DNA from: Holothuria scabra
Lineage: Eukaryota > Echinodermata > Holothuroidea > Aspidochirotida > Holothuriidae
Assembly (NCBI GenBank): GCA_037179385.1
Contig: CM074179.1
Coordinates: 620,001 to 684,000, forward strand
Direction of reading: 5' to 3'
DNA: 64,000 nt
A program made the translations under genes and the position numbers. Positions 59,515 through 64,000 of the stretch are shown here, piece after piece (the first letter of the stretch is position 1; each line of letters opens with the position of its first letter). Under the pieces are notes generated by a model. That model was not told the DNA's origin and searched no databases. It saw only the letters and a list, made by a program, of their open reading frames with translations.

Positions 59515-59835
59515 TTACTAACTTACAAAAACTTCCAGTACAATTCCTGTAGAAATCCTGTAAGAAATGCACATTTCCCATTTGAAGTAACCCATTTCCA
59601 GTAGGAATTTTAAGATTCTTACCGAAATTTCAATTTTTCTACAAAGGAAGGTGCTATTTCCCTCAAAGAGCTGGCCAATTCCTATAGCAAATTGCCATTT
59701 CATGTGGGAAATTCAACTTTCCGTCGAAGAATTTAGTATTCGTACAAAGGAAAGAGCAATCCCTGTAGGAATTGTCAAATACCTACAGGAATTTCAACTT
59801 ATCTACACAGAAATTGAGAGTGAATTCCTAATCTA
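59515..59835. repeat. TGTAGGAATT palindromic-word element
   Basis: AATTCCTGTAG, CTACAGGAATT, CCAGTAGGAATT and CTGTAGGAATTGTC recur in both orientations across 320 bp. Clear ends were not found. Confidence 0.5.
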
Positions 59836-60290
59836 CTGACCATTTCATTCATTGTATGACTATGTCACATCGTGCGCTATATTAAGTCTAATCTATATAT
59901 ATATTGTACATGACACAGTAAAGCCTACTGTGTCACAACAAAGAACTTTTCAAATGTGTCCTTTAATTGTATGTATTGTGTGCTGTGTACAACTATAGAA
60001 TTGGCTTACAGGTTGCACTTTATCAGTATAGTGTATTGCTTCAGTGTAGTAATAGGCTTCATGGCAGTAGCAGGAAGGAGTTCAAGCTGTTCTAGCTTTG
60101 AGTGCAGGGACCTGTTAATAGTAATGTTCATGGTGCTAATGGTGTTAATTGTAATGTGGACACTGGATCATAGATAATTGGAAAGAAATATTTACTCAGG
60201 ATAGTGCAGTAATTATCCCACTAGTTTCATGGAATATTTTGATTCTTGATATTTTTTTTTGGGGGGGGGGGGGGAGGAGGGGGAGTAAGA
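59836..60290. other. Non-coding region
   Basis: A T9 then G14 run lies at 60251-60274. No gene supported. Confidence 0.35.
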
Positions 60291-60330
60291 AGCTGATCAG
60301 ATACTGTAGATCTACAGTATCTGATCAGCT
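60291..60330. repeat. Perfect 40-bp palindrome
   Basis: AGCTGATCAGATACTGTAGA is followed immediately by its exact reverse complement, with no spacer. Confidence 0.95.
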
Positions 60331-60630
60331 AGCTTATATCCAAAGGAAACAATAGTCCTGTTCGAACGGGACATATCAACTGGTTGGATAACCTAATTGC
60401 AGCTTATTTCAAAATTGTTCTCTCTGAAGGAGCCGGGCAAATAAAGAGGCATGCATGTTCATCTTTTTTCATGTAGTTCCGAAGCTGTATTGGGGATAAT
60501 TTTGTTACAACCGTACGTTGCTTTTAAATCCCGTAGCAAAAGCAAGCAGCAATCAATCATGGAGTTCAGGAATATTCAAATATCTTCCTCTATCATAAAG
60601 TCCATCACAAGTTTCCTTGTTCCCAACAGT

Positions 60631-61528
60631 CAGTTCGGGAGATAACCTCTTTCGGGGGAAAATGGTTTTTCACCCGATCGGGGGAAAATACAGCCATGGG
60701 TGGCGCCATTTTCAAATTTCTCCCCTGATGCTTTGAGATCCCACCGCTCAATTTAAACGGACCCAGCCAACATGCCCAGCTGGGCCCCAACTGGGTTTCA
60801 GCTGGGCTACTTACTGGGTCCCAGCTGGGGCCCATCCGTGTTTGTCAGGTGTTCCCACGTGGGGCCCAACTGGGCTAGCCTTTCCCAGGTGAAGCCCAGC
60901 TAGGCTTCAGTTATTGAAGCGGGGCACAGCTGGGCTTCAGCTGGGAAAGGCTAGCCCAGCTGGGCCCCACGTGGGAACACCTGACAAACACGGATGGGCC
61001 CCAGCTGGGGCCCAGCAAGAAGCCCAGCTGAAAACCAGTTGGGGCCCAGCTGGGCATGTTGGCTGGGGAAACAAACGTTCAAAACACCTGGAAAATTTAA
61101 TCGGTCTTAGGAAAGAGAAATTTTGGAATATTTAGAAACTTTGTTGCTACTGGAACAAAAAAGCCGGATCATGTTTGGTAGTTCACCGCGCAAATTTTGA
61201 GATATCGAGCAATTTTGCCACGTTCTGTGTCCTAAGCTTAAATTATAGACTCGACACAGCCGCAAGATCTGTTCAGTTTTTTCTGCAGAAAGTTGTGTAA
61301 GTTACTCGTGCAGGCAATTGAGCCCATTAGCACGTTTTTGAAAGTTTCTTAAGATTTCTGTCTGAGGTGGTGAACAATTACCTTGTATTTGAACATATCC
61401 ACATTTATAAAACAAAGCGACGACTGTGAAGAGGTACACACTAAGTGCTCATGAATATTCATGCTGCAAATTTTCTCCCGATCGGGTGAATTCTCATTTT
61501 CCCCCGAAAACGGTTATCTCCCGAACTG
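60631..61528. mobile_element. Foldback element with CCCAGCTGGG interior
   Basis: The outer ends are inverted (CAGTTCGGGAGATAACC, then TTTCGGGGGAAAATG) with ACAGT on both sides (60626-60630 and 61529-61533). Inside, 60760-61070 is a second large inverted repeat built from the words CCCAGCTGGG and GGGGCCCAGCTGGG, folding near 60910. The inner repeat may be a separate insertion. No frame. Lies within an intron of the THAP gene. Confidence 0.75.
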
Positions 61529-61589
61529 ACAGTCAGCATCATGATGCTCATACCTTTAATGATGAACAAAGATGAAAAAGGTCCCCCCA

Positions 61590-61750
61590 CAATGGAATGG
61601 AATGACCCATGTGGGAAGTGATTTTCTATGTAGGAAAGCAACTTTTTACGTGGGAAGAAATTTCATTTCCTACAAGAAGATACCCAAAATCCTACATAAA
61701 TCCCACATACCAACTTCCTGTAGGAAATAATGTGGGGAATTTTTGTACGG
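61590..61750. repeat. TGTAGGAAA / CATGTGGGAA palindromic-word element
   Basis: CATGTGGGAAG, TATGTAGGAAAG, ACGTGGGAAG, TTTCCTACA, AATCCTACATAAATCCCACA and CTGTAGGAAAT recur in both orientations. Related in style to 59515-59835. Confidence 0.45.
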
Positions 61751-61872
61751 GTGATAATCTGGACGTAGCCTATACAAATGTGCCTCATTTTTAATTTGCA
61801 GGCACATTTTACTAAAAACCAGTTTGAGAGTGGTCGCATTGATGGAAAGAAAAAACTGAAAGCATCAGCCAT

Positions 61873-62235
61873 CATGATGAAACGTTCCTTCTTACTTTTT
61901 GTTACATTCTTCTTCTCTGCCTGATTACCTCTTATCGCCTCATGGAGAAATGAAGCTCACTACACCCACACTTGATATAGTAACATTTCACGTCTGATTA
62001 ATGAATTGACAGTAACAGATATATTAAAATACACAAAAAGTTACGTAACATTTGAGGTTAGCTAGCAGGTCAATCAAACATGTGTTAATTGCTTTTCACG
62101 CAGTGTGAATACAATGAAAGCTTAGCTCATTTTAGGGCACAGATTATGTGACAAACTCAGATATCAGTTACACTCACACCGCCTTTGATGTACTGGGGTG
62201 TCTATGTTGCTTTCTCAAGAAGAGACGTCATTCCA
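61873..62235 (+). repeat. Dispersed repeat R1, copy 2
   Basis: Colinear with 8405-8790. Shared text is listed there. Confidence 0.7.
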
Positions 62236-62310
62236 TTATTCCCACTATCTTTATTCACCGAAGGGTTGTCCATCCTAGGAGGTAACCTATGAAAAGACAT
62301 TCACATGCAG

Positions 62311-62397
62311 GGTCAAGCATTTTACCGAATGCTGCTCTGTCGTCATCAGACCACAAAAATCCGGCTGCATCAGCAGAGGATAAAACTTCCAGCACAT
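62311..62397 (+). CDS. Possible middle exon of the THAP9/P-element-like gene
   Basis: After an acceptor-like CACATGCAG, an 87-bp stretch is open (SSILPNAALSSSDHKNPAAS and on) and ends at the consensus donor CACAT|GTAAGT in phase 1. The exon at 63530 starts with the two bases needed to complete that codon, so the pair joins in frame. It is not phase-compatible with the THAP exon directly, so another exon is missing. Just upstream, 62229-62252 can encode HSIIPTIF, resembling the AVPTIF motif that ends THAP domains, in a different frame. Confidence 0.4.
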
Positions 62398-63119
62398 GTA
62401 AGTTTTACTAGACTATCAAAGTCACACAGAAAGTTGTGGGTCAATTGTCACGTGGGAAGGGTTGTGAGGTATACATTTTAACAGTTTAGATAATTAAAAC
62501 TGATGGTGTTAACATGTTACAAAGTTTTCTTTTATCTATTTCCTTTTTGTAGCTAACATTCATTGAGACACTGCCTCTTGAATATTCTCTATGTGCATGC
62601 CATCCACAGCAGGCTGGATTTATAGCCTATTAGCAGGGCAAACAGGGCATTTCCGCATGAAGGGGCCCCCAAAACTAGTATACCGATTCATGGAGATGCC
62701 GTAAAGTCTTAATCCAGAGGCCCCAACACAGAGAAAGCCCCATACTGTATGCTATCACATTTCGTGCCTCAAGTCTAGTCGGAGACATGATATGTACGTT
62801 GCTTATATCTGTTACATGATTTTTTTGAAGAGCCCAATGAGCGTTCAAGGGGCTCCATATACCGTAGTCCTTTCAAGGCCCCAAATTTGTAAATTTGAGC
62901 ATGCCGTCCACTGTAGGGTTTGTGGATGCAAAGAAGGGATTTAAAAGATGAAAAGCAAAAATAAAATAAATTATGCCACATGATGCATTTCGAGCACGTT
63001 AAATTTTGGTCTGCTCATGGAAGAAAAGAGGGTTAGAAACTCTACTTTTTCAAAGCTGCAGATATCAATACTTTACAAGCCCAGCCCAACCAATATAAGT
63101 AGGCAGTTGCTAAGGCATT
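62398..63119. other. Intron of the THAP gene
   Basis: No coding region or assigned repeat recognised. 62625-62660 has hAT-end-like text (GGGCAAACAGGGCATTTCC). Confidence 0.35.
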
Positions 63120-63375
63120 CCTGGTCAAAATTCCAGTTGAACCCAGTTAAACTGGGTTCAACTGGATCCTTTTAGAACCCAGTTGAAAACCAGTTAAACC
63201 CAGTTAATCTAATATGGGAACTGGAACAAATTCAACTGGGTTGAATGTAGTCAATCCAGTTGAAAGCCCAGTTCAACCCAGTTGGTTTTATATGGGATTT
63301 GGAACAAGACCAGCTGGGTTCAACTGGGTCCCAGTTGAATTGGTCAACTGGGTTCAACTGGAATTTTTACCGGGG
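63120..63375. mobile_element. Foldback element with AACTGGGTTCAACTGG interior
   Basis: The left end CCTGGTCAAAATTCCAGTTG and the reversed right end CCCCGGTAAAAATTCCAGTT are inverted repeats continuing into GAACCCAGTT. The interior repeats CCAGTTGAACCCAGTT and its complement about ten times. No frame; target duplication unclear. Confidence 0.7.
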
Positions 63376-63529
63376 TTATTATGCCCTTGCTACATTTCCA
63401 AATTTTCAATTTTCCTCTAAATCTGTTTTATAGCGACTGCCACTGAGGAGGTGTGCGTTAATATAATATTTTCATTTAGAAAAAAGTAATAGTGTTAGTC
63501 AAGTTATGATACTTTTTTCCTTAACACAG

Positions 63530-64000
63530 CTGAAACCTGTGCCACTGAAGAGGAAATGATACCTGCAGCAGATACAGGGAATAGATGCAGTTCTCTGCGT
63601 AGTGCAATTGAGAAGCTAAGAGCAAACCACCGAAACAAAAAGAAAATATAGGGCCATTTTAAAAGCAAAGGAGACACAAAAGAAAAGAATTTCCAAAATA
63701 TTTACTGAAGATCAATTACAAGCCCTTTCTAGAAATGGCACAAAAGGTATGCAGTGGACTGCAAAACTGTAAAGAAAGCTTTGTGCTTACGCTTTGCTTG
63801 TGGCTCATCAGGTTACAAGGGCCTTATTGGACAGCAGTATCCATTACCCTCTGAACGCACTCTACAGAGAAGATTGCAGATGGTTAAGTTTGAGCCAGGT
63901 GTCTTACGGCAGGTCTTTGAATTCCTAAAGTTGAAGGTGGAAGCCATGCAAGAACAAGAAAGGCTGTACTCCTTAACATTAGATGAAATGTCACTCACTT
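63530..64000 (+). pseudogene. Transposase core of a THAP9/P-element-like gene
   Basis: Good acceptor (ACTTTTTTCCTTAACACAG). The frame starts ETCATEEEMIPAADTG, and after an A-run break near 63645 continues ISKIFTEDQLQALSRNGTKG. After a second break in an A-run near 63765 it reads VKKALCLRFACGSSGYKGLI, PLPSERTLQRRLQMVKFEPG and LYSLTLDEMS at the window edge. CGS.GY, PLPS.RTL and LTLDEM are strong THAP9/P-element transposase signatures; the Asp of LDEM probably corresponds to the first catalytic Asp of the RNase-H-like fold (inference). Each break behaves as a one-base deletion. The remaining C-terminal part lies outside the window. A domesticated gene with sequencing errors in A-runs is the alternative to a dead transposon. 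Confidence 0.75.

Noticed and set aside
62229..62252. HSIIPTIF as the AVPTIF end of the THAP domain
   Set aside because: The match is suggestive, but the frame hits a stop soon after and the order relative to the next open stretch is inconsistent; not called as an exon.

Overview
The window looks like a marine invertebrate nuclear genome, most likely an echinoderm (a sea cucumber or relative). It is AT-rich, intron-rich and crowded with decayed transposons. The echinoderm call rests on the NACHT proteins with a conserved exon plan, the THAP9/P-element-like gene, the GIY-YIG Penelope-like element and the tRNA-derived SINEs. It is an inference, because no species-specific marker was seen. Exons were called by eye from splice signals, reading phase and paralogue comparison; no transcript data were available.

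Host genes. Two paralogous NLR-type genes lie on the minus strand, about 50 kb apart. NLR1 has an N-terminal exon (7273-7401), a NACHT exon (3485-4917) and an LRR-like exon (1130-1338), and runs off the left edge. NLR2 has a NACHT exon (53787-55330) and an LRR-like exon (49771-49979); its 5' exon was not found. Both third exons are exactly 209 bp, both NACHT exons end at the same Asn-Glu codon pair, and all phases agree. Part of the intron between exons 2 and 3 is also still alignable. A third minus-strand gene is suggested by three phase-compatible exons: a WW-domain-like exon (40768-40826), a linker (39905-39958) and a terminal exon (36599-36676). A paralogue of that last exon lies at 29659-29790. 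On the plus strand a decayed THAP/P-element-transposase-like gene starts with a THAP exon (57691-57844) and reaches its transposase core at 63530-64000, where the window ends.

Mobile DNA by region. 8-28 kb holds terminal-inverted-repeat elements, two hAT-like insertions, a degenerate tandem array, two 234-bp SINEs with perfect 13-bp target duplications, and a 1-kb inverted-repeat element filled with a GATATC minisatellite of 151-bp period. 32.6-35 kb holds an inverted, frameshifted L1/Tx1-like LINE. 41-42 kb holds the 3' end of an L2/CR1-like LINE. 45.4-49.6 kb is a Penelope-like element cluster in (TA)n arrays. It has an RT plus GIY-YIG frame broken by one stop codon and inverted flanking repeats carrying hammerhead ribozymes, one intact in its core and one mutated. 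50.5-53.6 kb (inside the NLR2 intron) holds a 67-copy hexamer repeat, an L1/Tx1-like LINE fragment, a SINE split by a small insertion with a 15-bp target duplication, and a short inverted-repeat element. 56-63.5 kb holds a LINE fragment and several foldback elements.

The most unusual theme is architectural. At least five unrelated element families share one plan: inverted-repeat ends around an interior made by reiterating one short palindromic word (GAGTGAA/TTCACTC, GAGATATCTC, CCCAGCTGGG, AACTGGGTTCAACTGG, CACCAGTATTCAACCC).
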